Shown: positions 1 to 9,254, counted from the stretch's first letter. The stretch: 38,537 nucleotides of DNA from Paraburkholderia elongata (GCF_013177735.1 NZ_WOEZ01000232.1:1-38537); one strand, 5' to 3'. Notes: generated by a model not told the origin, from the letters alone. Translations and numbers: made by a program.

Positions 1-242
1 ATGTGGCGCTGCTCTGAAGGCACATGCAGGTTGTCGCCGGCGACGAGGCGGCCGTCGATTTCGACGCTGCCGTGATCCGCGCGTTCGAAGCCGCACAACA
101 GGCGCAGCAAGGTGGTCTTGCCGCTGCCGGACGGTCCGAGCAGCGCGAGCAGCGTGCCGCGCTCGACGGAGAGATCGATGCCGTGTAGCACCGAATGGCC
201 GTCGAACGATTTTTGCAGTCCGCGGATACGAAGTTCGCTCAT
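1..242 (-). CDS. Ferric iron ABC transporter ATP-binding protein, N-terminal part (FbpC-like)
   Basis: Only the first 80 codons are present; the gene runs off the left edge. The start is the ATG at 242 (MSELRIRGLQKSF). Walker A, GPSGSGKT, lies at residues 36-43, followed by the usual CGFERADHGSVEIDG stretch and a VPSEQRH segment typical of the FbpC/PotA-like importer ATPases. It should power the permease encoded 39 bases upstream in the same direction. The Q-loop, signature and Walker B motifs and the C-terminal regulatory domain lie outside the window. Ferric iron is inferred from the operon (FbpA-like binding protein, DyP peroxidase, Fur box); a related substrate cannot be excluded from this fragment alone. 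Confidence 0.88.
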   Translation of the reverse strand, partial: MSELRIRGLQKSFDGHSVLHGIDLSVERGTLLALLGPSGSGKTTLLRLLCGFERADHGSVEIDGRLVAGDNLHVPSEQRH

Positions 243-281
243 AAAAATCCGATGGAAAAAGCGGGCGATAGTGCGCGACGT

Positions 282-1886
282 TCAGCCACGTTCGCCGAGT
301 AACGCCGATTTGCCGAGCAGCGCGAACAGAAGGCCGGAGGCGAACAGCGAAATGCCGGTGAGCAATGCCGCATAGGGCGCTGCGGCGGCGAACGCCATCG
401 TCGACGTGTCGGCCCAGACCTGCGTTGCGAGTGTTTGCGTGTCGATCGGGGAGAGCAGCAGTGTGGCGTTTAACTCGGTGACAACCGAGATGAACACCAT
501 CGCCGCTGCCGCGCCGAGTCCGGGGCCCGCCAGCGGCAACACCACGCGGAACAGAGTCTGCGACCAGGTCAGGCCGAGCGCGCGTGCAGTCTCTTCGAGG
601 CGCGGCTGCGCCTGCATGAAGGCGGCGCGCACGCTCACCAGCGCCACCGGCATGAAGAGCATCGCGTATGCGATCACCAGCAGCGTCGCGCTTTGATAAA
701 GCGGTTGCAGCGCATGCACCGCGAGCGACACGATGGCCAGCGCGATCACCAGCCCCGGTATGCCTTGCGCCAGAAACACGGTGCGTTCGAACAGCGTCGC
801 GAAACGCGTCGGATAGCGCACCAGCAGGAACGCGAGCGGCACGACCAGCAGCGTGGTCAGCAGCGCGGCGGCGAGCCCGAAGCCGAGCGACGAGATCGTC
901 GCGTTGAACAGCAGTACGGGCGACACGTCGGCCGGTGTGACGGCAGCCGCGCCCGGTTGCGTAAGCCAGTAGCCGATCATGCCGAGCGGCACGCCGAGCG
1001 TTGCGATCGCCAGCGCGGCGAAGCCGGCGACGACGGCCCAGCGCCATGCGCCGAGGTCGTAGCGCAACACCGCGCGACGTGTGCCGCGATCGACGCGTTC
1101 ATAACGCGCCGCGCCGCGTACCCGAAATTCGAACGCCAGCACGATCAGGCAGATCACAATCAGCAGACACGCGAGCAGCGAAGCGCCACCGCCATCGAAA
1201 CTGGTGCGGTATTCCGCGTAGATTTGCGTGGTGAAGGTGCGAAAGCGCAGCAGCGTAAACGCGCCGAATTCAGACAGCACGCCGAGCGCCACCAGCAGCA
1301 TGCCGCCGAGCAGCGCCGGACGCAGTTGCGGCAGCACGACGCGAATGAACGTGGTCCAGCGGTTGCAGCCGAGCGCGCGCGCGCTTTCTTCGAGTGCCGG
1401 GTCCATGCTGCGCAACGCCGCGGCCACCGGCAGATAAACGAGCGGGAAATACGCGGAACTCAGCACCAGCAGCGCGCCGTTGAAGTCCTGCAAATCCAGA
1501 CTCAGCGACACCCAGGCATAGCTCGAGATGAAGGCCGGCATCGCAAGCGGTGCGGCAGTGAGCACGGCCCAGATGCGACGCCCCGGCAAATGCGTGCGTT
1601 CGACAAACCATGCGGCCGCCGTGCCGACAGCGGCGCAGACGAGCGTGGTCGATACGGTGATCAGCAGCGTGTTGACCAGCAGTTCGCCGACGAGTGGCCG
1701 GAAGATCAGATCGGCCGCCTCGCCGATGCCGAAGCTAGCCGCGCGCCAGAAGGTAAACGCAATCGGCAGCAACACCAGCAAAGCGCTGAGTGCTGCTGCC
1801 GCGAACAAACCGCGCGGCGCGCGCGAATGGGCGCGCGCCGGGGTGGGGGGCACAGCCGGGGGCCCGGCTGACACGGCATCGCTCAT
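282..1886 (-). CDS. Ferric iron ABC transporter permease, fused two-domain type (FbpB-like)
   Basis: A 534-residue inner-membrane protein with about twelve hydrophobic segments and two tandem BPD_transp_1 domains, the layout of FbpB/SfuB iron permeases. Each half carries an EAA loop that docks the ATPase: EESARALGCNRWTTF near residue 165 and EETARALGLTWSQTL near residue 430. The first 25 residues are a Pro/Ala-rich cytoplasmic tail. Its ATG directly abuts the TAA of the binding-protein gene (positions 1884-1889), so translation is probably coupled. It would carry iron delivered by the periplasmic binding protein into the cytoplasm. Confidence 0.92.
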   Translation of the reverse strand: MSDAVSAGPPAVPPTPARAHSRAPRGLFAAAALSALLVLLPIAFTFWRAASFGIGEAADLIFRPLVGELLVNTLLITVSTTLVCAAVGTAAAWFVERTHLPGRRIWAVLTAAPLAMPAFISSYAWVSLSLDLQDFNGALLVLSSAYFPLVYLPVAAALRSMDPALEESARALGCNRWTTFIRVVLPQLRPALLGGMLLVALGVLSEFGAFTLLRFRTFTTQIYAEYRTSFDGGGASLLACLLIVICLIVLAFEFRVRGAARYERVDRGTRRAVLRYDLGAWRWAVVAGFAALAIATLGVPLGMIGYWLTQPGAAAVTPADVSPVLLFNATISSLGFGLAAALLTTLLVVPLAFLLVRYPTRFATLFERTVFLAQGIPGLVIALAIVSLAVHALQPLYQSATLLVIAYAMLFMPVALVSVRAAFMQAQPRLEETARALGLTWSQTLFRVVLPLAGPGLGAAAAMVFISVVTELNATLLLSPIDTQTLATQVWADTSTMAFAAAAPYAALLTGISLFASGLLFALLGKSALLGERG

Positions 1887-2918
1887 TTATAGCAAACCTG
1901 CCTGGCGCAGCAACTTGCCTGCCTGGCTGTCGTCGCCGAGTTGTTGGATCGTCAACGCCGGCGGGTTCAGTTCAGCGAACGGCTTGAGGATCGGGTCCGG
2001 TGCGACGCCTGCGTGCAGCGGATATTCGAACATGACGTGGCTGTTCGCCATCAACTTTTGCGCGCGTTCGCTGACCAGATAGGCGAGAAACTTCTGCGCG
2101 CCGTCCGTGTTGTGCGCGGACTTCAGCACTGCCGCGCCCGACACGTTCACCAGCGCGCCGACATCGCCGTTGCCGAAGTGATGAACCGCGCTGCGGGTTT
2201 TCGCGTCGCCGAGTTCGGCGTGCAGACGGTCCCAGTAGTAGTTGTTGATCACACCGGTCGCCACGCCGCCACGATTGACCGCGGCGACCACGCCTTCTTC
2301 GTCGTCGAAAATCTGCGCGTTGGCTTTCAGGCCCTTCAGCCATTGCACGGTTTGCGCTTCGCCCTTCAGCGCGAGTACGGCGCTCACGAGCGGCAGGAAG
2401 TCGGCGTCGCTCGGTGCAATGCCGACCTTGCCTTTCCATTCCGGCTTGGCCAGGTCGAACAGCGATTGCGGCAGTTGCGATGCTTGCAGCTTGGCCGTGT
2501 TGTAGGCCAGCACGCTTTCACGCGCGGTCACGCCGACCCATGCGCCGGTCGGCGAGTTGAAACGCGCCGGCACGGTAGCGAGGGTCGAACCGTCGACCTT
2601 GTTCAAGAGGCCTTTCTCTTCGAGCAGCGTCAGCTCGGGCGAGTTTTCCGTGAAGTACACGTCGGCGGGCGTCGCTGCGCCTTCCGCGACGATTTGCGCA
2701 GCCATCGCCGGGCCTTCGCCGTTGCGGATCTTCACCGAAATGCCCGACTGCTTCTCGAAGTCTTTGGCGAGCACATTGACGACCTGTTCGTGCTGCGCGT
2801 TGTACAGCGTGATCGAAGCAGCGTGAGCCGTCGACGGCACGGTCGCGAATGCGGCCAGCGTGAGGGCGGCAGCGCTGCTGACGAGGCGCAGGCGGGTGCC
2901 AAACCAGGAATGAGCCAT
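1887..2918 (-). CDS. Iron(III) ABC transporter periplasmic substrate-binding protein (FbpA-like)
   Basis: A 343-residue protein with a Sec signal peptide (about residues 1-31, ending STAHA before ASITLYNAQ). The mature start ITLYNAQHEQVV and the later segments AYNTAKL and GVINNYYWDRL resemble the FbpA/FutA class, which binds ferric iron through tyrosines; the YY pair is in the expected place. The start was set at the ATG at 2918 because it opens the signal peptide; the reading frame continues upstream for 36 codons without such a feature. The gene follows efeB in the same direction after about 85 bases and abuts the permease gene, consistent with one operon. Confidence 0.9.
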   Translation of the reverse strand: MAHSWFGTRLRLVSSAAALTLAAFATVPSTAHAASITLYNAQHEQVVNVLAKDFEKQSGISVKIRNGEGPAMAAQIVAEGAATPADVYFTENSPELTLLEEKGLLNKVDGSTLATVPARFNSPTGAWVGVTARESVLAYNTAKLQASQLPQSLFDLAKPEWKGKVGIAPSDADFLPLVSAVLALKGEAQTVQWLKGLKANAQIFDDEEGVVAAVNRGGVATGVINNYYWDRLHAELGDAKTRSAVHHFGNGDVGALVNVSGAAVLKSAHNTDGAQKFLAYLVSERAQKLMANSHVMFEYPLHAGVAPDPILKPFAELNPPALTIQQLGDDSQAGKLLRQAGLL

Positions 2919-3003
2919 GATCCTAAAATCCGTTAATAGATGTTGTTGTTGAACTTTGATGCGCCGCCTGCCTCGCAGCTGGCGGCTTACCTCGCGGCTT
3001 GCA

Positions 3004-4305
3004 TTACGTCTCGAACAGCCCCGCACCGATATACGAACCCGGCTTCGCGCCCGGCGGCACCGCGAACACCGCGCTGCCGACGTGCGTCGTGAACTGGTTC
3101 ATCATGTCGAACTTCGCGAGTTTATCGTTGATCGGAATGAAGCCGGTCCGCGGGTCGCTCTGGTGAGCCACGAAAATCAGCCCCGCGTCGTATTCGGTCT
3201 CCTGGCGCCATGGCGGCCAGCGCTCGATGTAGAAGTTCGTGCTGTCGTTGTACGAGTAGGAGCGGCGCAGAATCTGCGCGCCGTTGTTGCTGGCCTGATT
3301 CGACAAGCGCACGTGCGAGTTCTCCGGAATCACCGGATTGCCGTCCTTGTCCTCTTCCTTCAGGTCCACGGCGTCGAACTCGTTCTTCTTGCCGATCGGC
3401 GCGCCGCTGTATTTGTGACGGCCGAACACCTGTTCCTGGAAGCCCAGTTCAGTGTTGTCCCAGTGCTCCAGCGTGATGCGGATGCGCCGTACGACGGTGT
3501 AGGTGCCGCCTTCCATCCACGGCGCGTCGGCGGTGGCGCCGGCCCAGACGAATTCGTTCATCAACTGCGGCTTCGCGGTCGACGGATTGTTGGTGCCGTC
3601 CTTGAAACCCATCAGATTGCGCGGCGTCTGACCGCGCGGACCGGACAGGAAACCGGACTGGCCCCAACGCATCGTCGCGACGCCGTAAGCGAGGCGCGAC
3701 AGTTGACGTACCGCGTGAAACGCAACTTGCTGGTCGTTCGCGCAGGCCTGGATGTACAGGTCGCCGCCGGTTTTCTGGGCGATCAGCTGGTCGCCGTTAA
3801 AGCGCGGCAAATCGACGAGCGCGGCCGGGCGGCGCGAGGCCAGCCCGTAGCGGTCCTTGCCTTCATGCGTGAAGAGGCCGGGGCCGAAGCCGAAGGTGAT
3901 CGTCAGGCCGCAGGGGCCGAGGCCGAGCACATCGCCGGAATCGGGTGCGGCTTTATTGTCGCTCGTGTCGCCGGAGGGCAAAGGCGCCGCCGTGCCGCCT
4001 TGGGTCAGACGCGCAGCGGCCTCGGTCCAGGCGCGCAGCAAGGCGATCACGTCGTCGCGTTTGTCGGTGGTCAGATCGAGCGCGGCAATGTACGTGTGAC
4101 TCTGCTGCGGCGTGACGATGCCGCCTTGATGCAAGCCGTAGAACGGCTCGACCGCCATCTGCGGATCGGCATTGTGCGCGGGCGTCTTGCCGAGCGCGGC
4201 CTGCGCGACGCCGGTCGCACCGAGGCTCGCGCCCGCTGCGACCGCCGCACTGCCGGCCTTCAGAAAACCGCGCCGTGAGGGCCGCGGGGGTTGATCGCTT
4301 GCCAT
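3004..4305 (-). CDS. efeB: DyP-type heme peroxidase, deferrochelatase/peroxidase EfeB-like
   Basis: A 433-residue Tat-exported dye-decolorizing peroxidase. The twin-arginine signal SRRGFLKAG is at the N-terminus, with a hydrophobic run ending GVAQA. The family motif GxxDG is seen in GFKDGTNN (about residue 231). SHVRLSN carries the likely proximal heme histidine and ILRRSYSY the distal arginine. The ATG at 4305 has an AAGGTG-like ribosome site; a GTG two codons earlier is possible. EfeB oxidises ferrous iron or recovers iron from heme in the periplasm. Unusually, no EfeU or EfeO is present; the partner here is an FbpABC-like ferric transporter, so the enzyme probably feeds that system. Confidence 0.93.
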   Translation of the reverse strand: MASDQPPRPSRRGFLKAGSAAVAAGASLGATGVAQAALGKTPAHNADPQMAVEPFYGLHQGGIVTPQQSHTYIAALDLTTDKRDDVIALLRAWTEAAARLTQGGTAAPLPSGDTSDNKAAPDSGDVLGLGPCGLTITFGFGPGLFTHEGKDRYGLASRRPAALVDLPRFNGDQLIAQKTGGDLYIQACANDQQVAFHAVRQLSRLAYGVATMRWGQSGFLSGPRGQTPRNLMGFKDGTNNPSTAKPQLMNEFVWAGATADAPWMEGGTYTVVRRIRITLEHWDNTELGFQEQVFGRHKYSGAPIGKKNEFDAVDLKEEDKDGNPVIPENSHVRLSNQASNNGAQILRRSYSYNDSTNFYIERWPPWRQETEYDAGLIFVAHQSDPRTGFIPINDKLAKFDMMNQFTTHVGSAVFAVPPGAKPGSYIGAGLFET

Positions 4306-4389
4306 GGTCACTTCACCTTCATTTGGCCGTGGGGTGTGCTGGAAGCGCGTCCGGCTCGGTGACCGGTTTTGCGCCCTTAGTTATCTGGC

Positions 4390-5541
4390 TTACTTCGCGA
4401 GCACCAGCGTGTTCACGTCGTCTTGCACGTAATAGAAACCGTCGCCTTCGGGTGTCATCGCGAGACCGAACAGGTCGCCGTTGCCCGGGGGCGATTGCGC
4501 CTTGTCGGTGTCGATCCAGCGCGCGTAGATCTGCTTGCCGCTGGCAGGGTCGATTTCGACGATCTGGCCGTTCAGTGCGTTGGTGACGAGCAGATGACCG
4601 TTCGGTGCGGTGACCATCGCGAGCGGGCGATGCAGCAGACCGTCGGCGGTGAGTTGGCGGCCCACGCCCGCGCTAGTGTCGCGCGTCATCGGGTCGTCGA
4701 TTTCGGTGACCCGGTTGCCGATTGCGTCAGACACATACAGCAGTTTCTGATCGCCCGAGAGCGCGAGGCCGGTCGGACCGACGAGGAACACGCCCTTGTC
4801 CGCCTGCGCGCCGAAGCCGCTGCCGATCACGGTTTCCTTCTTCACGACCGGCGGCTTGGCCGTAGGCACGTCGAGGTCCAGACGCAGCACGGTGGCCTGC
4901 TTGAACACTGGCGGATTGCCGTCCGCACCGCCCACGCCGAAGCCGGCGTTGCTGACGAACAGCGTCGCGCTCGTGCCGTTGTCGACGACCGCCATGTTGC
5001 CCCACGGATCGTTGATGTTCGGGCTGGTGATGGTCGACGCGACCTTGCCGTTCGGATCGATCACGATCAGGCAGCCGGCGCCCTTGGTGCCGGTGGTGCC
5101 GTCATTGCTCGGCGTGCTGCCGACGATCACGTAGCCCGACTTGAGCATCGTCATCGCGGTCGAGAGACCGATGCCACCCGGGCACTCCTTCAGATCGCGC
5201 GGCACCGTCCCGAACACCGTCATCTGTTTGGTGTCCGGGTGATAGTTGATGATCGTGCTGCCGGTGCCTTGCAGATTGGTCGAGTTATTGAAGTTGCCGA
5301 CCAGCACGTCGCCTTGCTTGACGGTGCCTGCCGTGACCGGCGCGACCACCACTGCGTACGGATTCTGGTCGCCGTTTTCCGGCACGGTGTTGATCAGCGT
5401 GGTGTGATGCTTGACGGTTTCGAGGAAACCTTGCGGCTCGGCGTGCACGACGCCGGCCGTCGCGAATGCGGCGGCGCTAACGGTTGCGGCAATCAGGGCC
5501 CGCGCGGCGCGCGGCGAAAAGGGGCGCGTGGGGTGGTTCAT
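4390..5541 (-). CDS. Secreted beta-propeller (NHL/SMP-30-like) protein of unknown function
   Basis: 383 residues. The start at 5541 follows a strong GGAGG ribosome site; a signal peptide (about residues 1-35, ending GVVHA) precedes EPQGFLETV. The rest shows recurring segments such as LYVSDAIGNRVTEID, LLVTNALNGQIVEIDP and DGFYYVQDDVNTLVLAK, the repeated strand-turn pattern of NHL/YVTN-type propellers. No catalytic residues can be assigned. It sits 78 bases before efeB and 124 bases after the porin gene, all in one direction, so it is likely a periplasmic or surface partner in iron acquisition. That role is inference from position only. Confidence 0.75.
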   Translation of the reverse strand: MNHPTRPFSPRAARALIAATVSAAAFATAGVVHAEPQGFLETVKHHTTLINTVPENGDQNPYAVVVAPVTAGTVKQGDVLVGNFNNSTNLQGTGSTIINYHPDTKQMTVFGTVPRDLKECPGGIGLSTAMTMLKSGYVIVGSTPSNDGTTGTKGAGCLIVIDPNGKVASTITSPNINDPWGNMAVVDNGTSATLFVSNAGFGVGGADGNPPVFKQATVLRLDLDVPTAKPPVVKKETVIGSGFGAQADKGVFLVGPTGLALSGDQKLLYVSDAIGNRVTEIDDPMTRDTSAGVGRQLTADGLLHRPLAMVTAPNGHLLVTNALNGQIVEIDPASGKQIYARWIDTDKAQSPPGNGDLFGLAMTPEGDGFYYVQDDVNTLVLAK

Positions 5542-5665
5542 GAGTGAGCCTCCTTGCTTGCGCACAAAGCGATAGTTGTGGTCATGATCGAAAGCATGGG
5601 ATTCGATTTATCTTGAGCGTGCGAATTTGCGTGCGAACGTGCGTATGTAGTCATGGCGAACGGCA

Positions 5666-7189
5666 TCAGAACGTGATGTTCGTCCGCACGCCGACGACGA
5701 ACGTGTTGCGCAGCGGCTGCGTCGGATCGCTCGGGTTCTGGCCGGCGCCGGCATTGAACGTGTATTGCGCATCGGCTTGCAGCTGCCACCACGGGTTGAC
5801 CTGATACTGGTAGGTCGCTTCGAGCGTGGTTTCGCTGGTGCGCACGCCGTAGGGGCCGCCGCTGAATGCCAGGTTGTCCTGATCGAGACCATTCGTGTGG
5901 TTGCCGATCTTGATGTAGGTGAGGGCGAGGCCGGCGCTGTCGTTGTCGCGGCCGGCGAACGGCGCTTTCAGCACGACGCCGAGGTTGGTGGCGACGCTCA
6001 CCAGGTTACGGTCGCCCGGCGCGCCCATCACACGTGCGAAGACGTTGAGGCTGCGCGGCCCGTCCGGATCCGGGCGCCAGATCATCTGGTCGGCTACCGC
6101 GTAGAAGCTGTAGTCGCCATGATGATTCTGCGCAACACCGGTACTCGCCGGGTTCGCTAGCGAGAGGCCGGTATTGTCGAAGCGCTGATCAGCGAAGCTG
6201 CCGTTGTTGTACCAGACGCCGAGCTTGTAGGTGCCAGGCATTCCGCCGCCACCCGCACCGACCATTTCGCCGTCGGCCGGCTGGTTGATCGCGTACTGCA
6301 GCTCGCCGATGAACAGCGTGCCGTTATGCAGGTTGAAGTTGGTGCCGCTCTTGTTGTTCGGATTGTTGCCGAGCGGATCGCCGTCGAAGACGCCGGCGAG
6401 CGCCGTCAACGAAGGCGTGATCTGTCCGCGCACACGCACGCCGAGATCGGCCAGCGGATAAGCGGGACCGCCGGACGGCATGTCGTAGGACGGCAGGGCA
6501 GGCCAGCCGAACATCGTATTCACGAACAGTGCCGAATTCGTGCTGGTGATGAATTCCTGGTCGATACTTTGCTGACCGATCTTGACGTCGACGCGCTTGT
6601 TCAGGAACGACTGCTGATACCACAGTTCCCACAGGCGGGTCGTGTCTTCGGCTTCGATGCCGCTCGCCGTATTCAGCGTGCCGAGCTTATTGGCGCTGAG
6701 GTTGGCGCCGTGGATCTGCAAGGCGCTGACATTGAACAGGCCGCCCGGCAAACCGAACGCTTTTTGCGTATCCATTTGCACGGTCGCTGTCGTCAGGCCG
6801 TCGTAGTCCGCGCCGCGCGCCAGACCGCCGCGGAGATTGGCCAGCACTTCACTGGTTTCGGTGAGCGCGAACGTCACGCCATATTTGCCGAGCCAGGGGC
6901 GCAGACCTCCGATGTCGCCGAGCATCGTCTGGCGATTCCAGAAGCCGGTCCATTGATTCGTTTGAGTCGCCTTGATGTTCAGGTCTGCTTCCGGCGCTTC
7001 GGGTGCGGCATCGGGATTGGCGTCGGCCATGGCTACGCCGGCGGTCAACGAGGCCCAGGCGAAAGCCGTGCATAGCGCGGCGCGCCGCATCGAAGGCAAA
7101 CGCGGACGGCGCATGGCGCCGACGCAGGCTGCGGAGTCGCGAAGCGAACGCGCCCGGCCGGCGGGTTCAGTTGATTGGGCGAACTGCAT
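5666..7189 (-). CDS. OprB-family outer-membrane porin
   Basis: A 507-residue protein with family signatures of OprB carbohydrate porins: WTGFWNRQTMLGDIGGLRPWLGKYGV at the mature N-terminus, LWELWYQQ, VKIGQQSIDQEF, and a C-terminal strand ending in Phe (VVGVRTNITF), as in outer-membrane barrels. The start at 7189 has AAGGA at good spacing; it gives about 34 residues before the classic signal peptide MRRAALCTAFAW...AMA, so a start at the internal Met is an alternative. First gene of the iron operon and downstream of the Fur-like box, so it may admit iron complexes rather than sugars. That is inference; OprB members are usually named for sugars. Confidence 0.87.
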   Translation of the reverse strand: MQFAQSTEPAGRARSLRDSAACVGAMRRPRLPSMRRAALCTAFAWASLTAGVAMADANPDAAPEAPEADLNIKATQTNQWTGFWNRQTMLGDIGGLRPWLGKYGVTFALTETSEVLANLRGGLARGADYDGLTTATVQMDTQKAFGLPGGLFNVSALQIHGANLSANKLGTLNTASGIEAEDTTRLWELWYQQSFLNKRVDVKIGQQSIDQEFITSTNSALFVNTMFGWPALPSYDMPSGGPAYPLADLGVRVRGQITPSLTALAGVFDGDPLGNNPNNKSGTNFNLHNGTLFIGELQYAINQPADGEMVGAGGGGMPGTYKLGVWYNNGSFADQRFDNTGLSLANPASTGVAQNHHGDYSFYAVADQMIWRPDPDGPRSLNVFARVMGAPGDRNLVSVATNLGVVLKAPFAGRDNDSAGLALTYIKIGNHTNGLDQDNLAFSGGPYGVRTSETTLEATYQYQVNPWWQLQADAQYTFNAGAGQNPSDPTQPLRNTFVVGVRTNITF

Positions 7190-7334
7190 CGAAATCCTTG
7201 TTTGTGTTGTATCGACTGATCTAACTATCGCGGCGTTACGTTGCCGTGTGCCTCCGATTTGCCGCATCGGTTCGCGACTCCAGATGCAGCAGATGGCGAG
7301 ATCGTACGCATGCGGAATGGGTGCGTCAACACAA

Positions 7335-7351
7335 ATGAGAACGATTCGCAT
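7335..7351 (-). promoter_or_regulatory. Fur box-like inverted repeat upstream of the porin/iron operon
   Basis: ATGAGAA-CGA-TTCGCAT: seven-base arms that pair with one mismatch (revcomp of the right arm is ATGCGAA), resembling half-sites of the classical Fur consensus. It lies about 146 bases upstream of the porin start in an AT-richer stretch and is the only such element seen near the operon. Iron-repressed transcription through Fur is inferred. Confidence 0.65.
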
Positions 7352-7528
7352 CAATATTACTAGGGTGTAATTCTGAGTTTTACGAACCGCTGCTAAAGGC
7401 TTTTTGTATGTAAATAAAATGGAATACAAATGTAATGAATTAGTATGGTTGTGATCATATCGAACCGGTACTGCAGCGAGATGTCGAAGGGCACGAGTAC
7501 CCCGAAAGGCCAATGTCAGGAGATAGAT

Positions 7529-8210
7529 ATGAATAAACGCATCCTTTTGCTTACGTTGCTGGCAAGCGTCGGTTTGCTGGTGAGTGGCGTATCGAACGCG
7601 CAGCTGAATCTGAAGCAGTTCGGCATCGGCGGCGGCGATAGCGGCGGATGCAGGCGCAACGGCTTCGTCGGGCGGCGTATCGCAGCTGTTGCAGACCTAC
7701 GTGGGCGCGAACCAGCAGGTGCTGAGCGGCCAATCGAGTCTTGCATCGGCGATGGGCATGAGCAGTGCTGCAGGGCAGGCGCAGCAGGCGGCGGGATTGC
7801 TGAGCGGCGGAACGCCGTCGGTGAGTCAGTTGACGCAGATGGGCAGCACGCAGCAGTCGTTATCGCAGACGTTGACCCAGGCATTCGCGAGCCGCGCGAG
7901 TGGCGGCGCGTCGGCAACGCCGGTGAACAAGCAGGCGTTCACGGATGGATTGTCGTCGTTGGGCAAAGGCGTGAGCCAGTATTCGAGTTTGCAGTCGGGG
8001 CTGGGCAGTATCGGCCAGATGAATCCATCGTCGCTGTTGCAGGCGGGGATGAATCCACAGACGGCGCAGAGCGCGTCATATATCGTGCAATCGGCGCCCG
8101 GGCAATTGCAGTCGTTGATGTCAACGCTGAGCTCGGCGGTGCAGTTCGCGTCGAGCCATGGGATCAGTGTGCCGTCGATCGCGACGTCGGCGTTGAAGGG
8201 CGGGCAGTAG
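7529..8210 (+). pseudogene. Small secreted Gln/Ser-rich protein, frame interrupted by a +1 shift
   Basis: ATG at 7529 follows AGGAGA and opens a clear signal peptide (MNKRILLLTLLASVGLLVSGVSNAQ). The coding sense leaves this frame at about 7628-7650, in a GGC-rich run, and continues one base ahead as ADAGATASSGGVSQLLQTYVG to the TAG at 8210. With one base removed there the product would be 226 residues with no other defect. The mature part is rich in Gln, Ser, Gly and Ala (LSQTLTQAF, SQYSSLQSGLGSIGQMN). I do not recognise the family with certainty. The shift may be a real inactivating mutation, programmed frameshifting or a sequencing error in a GC-rich stretch. Confidence 0.75.
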
Positions 8211-8225
8211 TGAGCGTTTTCTGAA

Positions 8226-8258
8226 ATTGGCGTCGCCCCTGTGCAGGGCGGCGCCAAT
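8226..8258 (+). terminator. Stem-loop after the frameshifted secreted-protein gene
   Basis: Arms ATTGGCGTCGCCC and GGGCGGCGCCAAT pair over 13 positions with one mismatch around a 7-base loop, 16 bases after the stop codon. There is no T-run, so it may be a weak or Rho-assisted terminator or an mRNA-stabilising hairpin. Confidence 0.5.
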
Positions 8259-8414
8259 AGTTCAACGCCAATAGACCGATATGGGCCACTACGGAAACAA
8301 GGAAGGTCGGCGTGCTGGGCAGACAACAAAAGAAGCTATGATCATCTCCCGATGCCGCGCCGTACCGGGAAGCCCTTAAGCGCCCAGCCCCCAAACTATA
8401 CCGGGACGACACCG

Positions 8415-9254
8415 ATGCCACACTCAGTGAATCTGGAAAATTACTTCACCCGCATAGGCTACAACGGGCCCCGTGCGGCGACGTTGGAAGTACTCCAGGA
8501 ACTCCACAAGCTGCACCCCAGATCGATCCCCTTCGAGAACCTGAACCCGCTCACGGGCCGCGCGGTAAAACTCGATCTCGAATCAGTCGAACACAAGCTG
8601 ATAACGCAAAAACGCGGTGGCTACTGCTTCGAACAGAACGCACTCTTCGCGAACGTCCTGATGCAGCTAGGCTTCAACGTAACACCCCTGCTAGGCCGAG
8701 TCCTTTGGGGCCGCGAATCCGGCGCGATCCCCCCTCGCACGCACATGGTCTTGCGTGTCGACATCAAGAGCGAAGCATGGATCGCCGACGTCGGTTTCGG
8801 CAGCGTGACGCTAACAGCACCGCTGCGCCTGATCGCCGGCACCGCGCAGCCCACGCAGCTAGGCACGTTCCGCCTGGCCGATGCATCGCACGGCGCGCTC
8901 TATCTCGAAGTGCAATCTCGCGATGAAACCTGGGCTCGCGTCTACCGTTTCGACCTGCATCCGGTCGAATGGATCGACTACGAGACCTCGAACTGGTACA
9001 CCTCGACCGCACCAGATTCGGTCTTCCTGAACAACCTGATCGTTTGCCGGGTCCTGCCGGAATCGCGCCTGACATTGCTCAACGACCAACTGAACGAACG
9101 CGCGGCGGATGGCCAGCTCATTAGCGAGCGGCAACTAAAAACCGCAAACGAACTCGCGACCTGCCTGCGCGATCAATTCGGTCTGAACACGGGCAACATC
9201 GACATTACAGACGTATTCGGGCGCGTGCGCTCAGCCGCGGCGGCTTCCGCCTGA
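8415..9254 (+). CDS. Arylamine N-acetyltransferase
   Basis: A 279-residue cytoplasmic enzyme of normal family length. It transfers acetyl from acetyl-CoA to arylamines or hydrazines via a Cys intermediate. The catalytic triad is visible: Cys71 in RGGYCFEQN, His110 in THMVL and Asp125 in IADVGFGS. The start MPHSVNLENYFTRIGY matches where family members begin; an upstream in-frame Met (MPRRTGKP) would add about 21 residues and cannot be excluded because the ribosome site is weak. An ICMT-like gene follows 63 bases downstream on the same strand. Probably a housekeeping or detoxification gene unrelated to its neighbours. Confidence 0.95.
   Translation: MPHSVNLENYFTRIGYNGPRAATLEVLQELHKLHPRSIPFENLNPLTGRAVKLDLESVEHKLITQKRGGYCFEQNALFANVLMQLGFNVTPLLGRVLWGRESGAIPPRTHMVLRVDIKSEAWIADVGFGSVTLTAPLRLIAGTAQPTQLGTFRLADASHGALYLEVQSRDETWARVYRFDLHPVEWIDYETSNWYTSTAPDSVFLNNLIVCRVLPESRLTLLNDQLNERAADGQLISERQLKTANELATCLRDQFGLNTGNIDITDVFGRVRSAAAASA

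Noticed and set aside
693..1871. Long open frame (392 codons) on the plus strand opposite the iron permease
   Set aside because: Its product is Arg/Gln/His-rich and featureless; it is the antisense shadow of a clear two-domain permease in GC-rich DNA.
1941..4278. Two long plus-strand frames opposite the binding protein and DyP peroxidase genes
   Set aside because: No motif or signal; the minus-strand genes have signal peptides and family motifs, so these are shadows.
3004..4305. A complete EfeUOB system
   Set aside because: No EfeU permease or EfeO is encoded nearby; the adjacent importer is of the FbpABC type.
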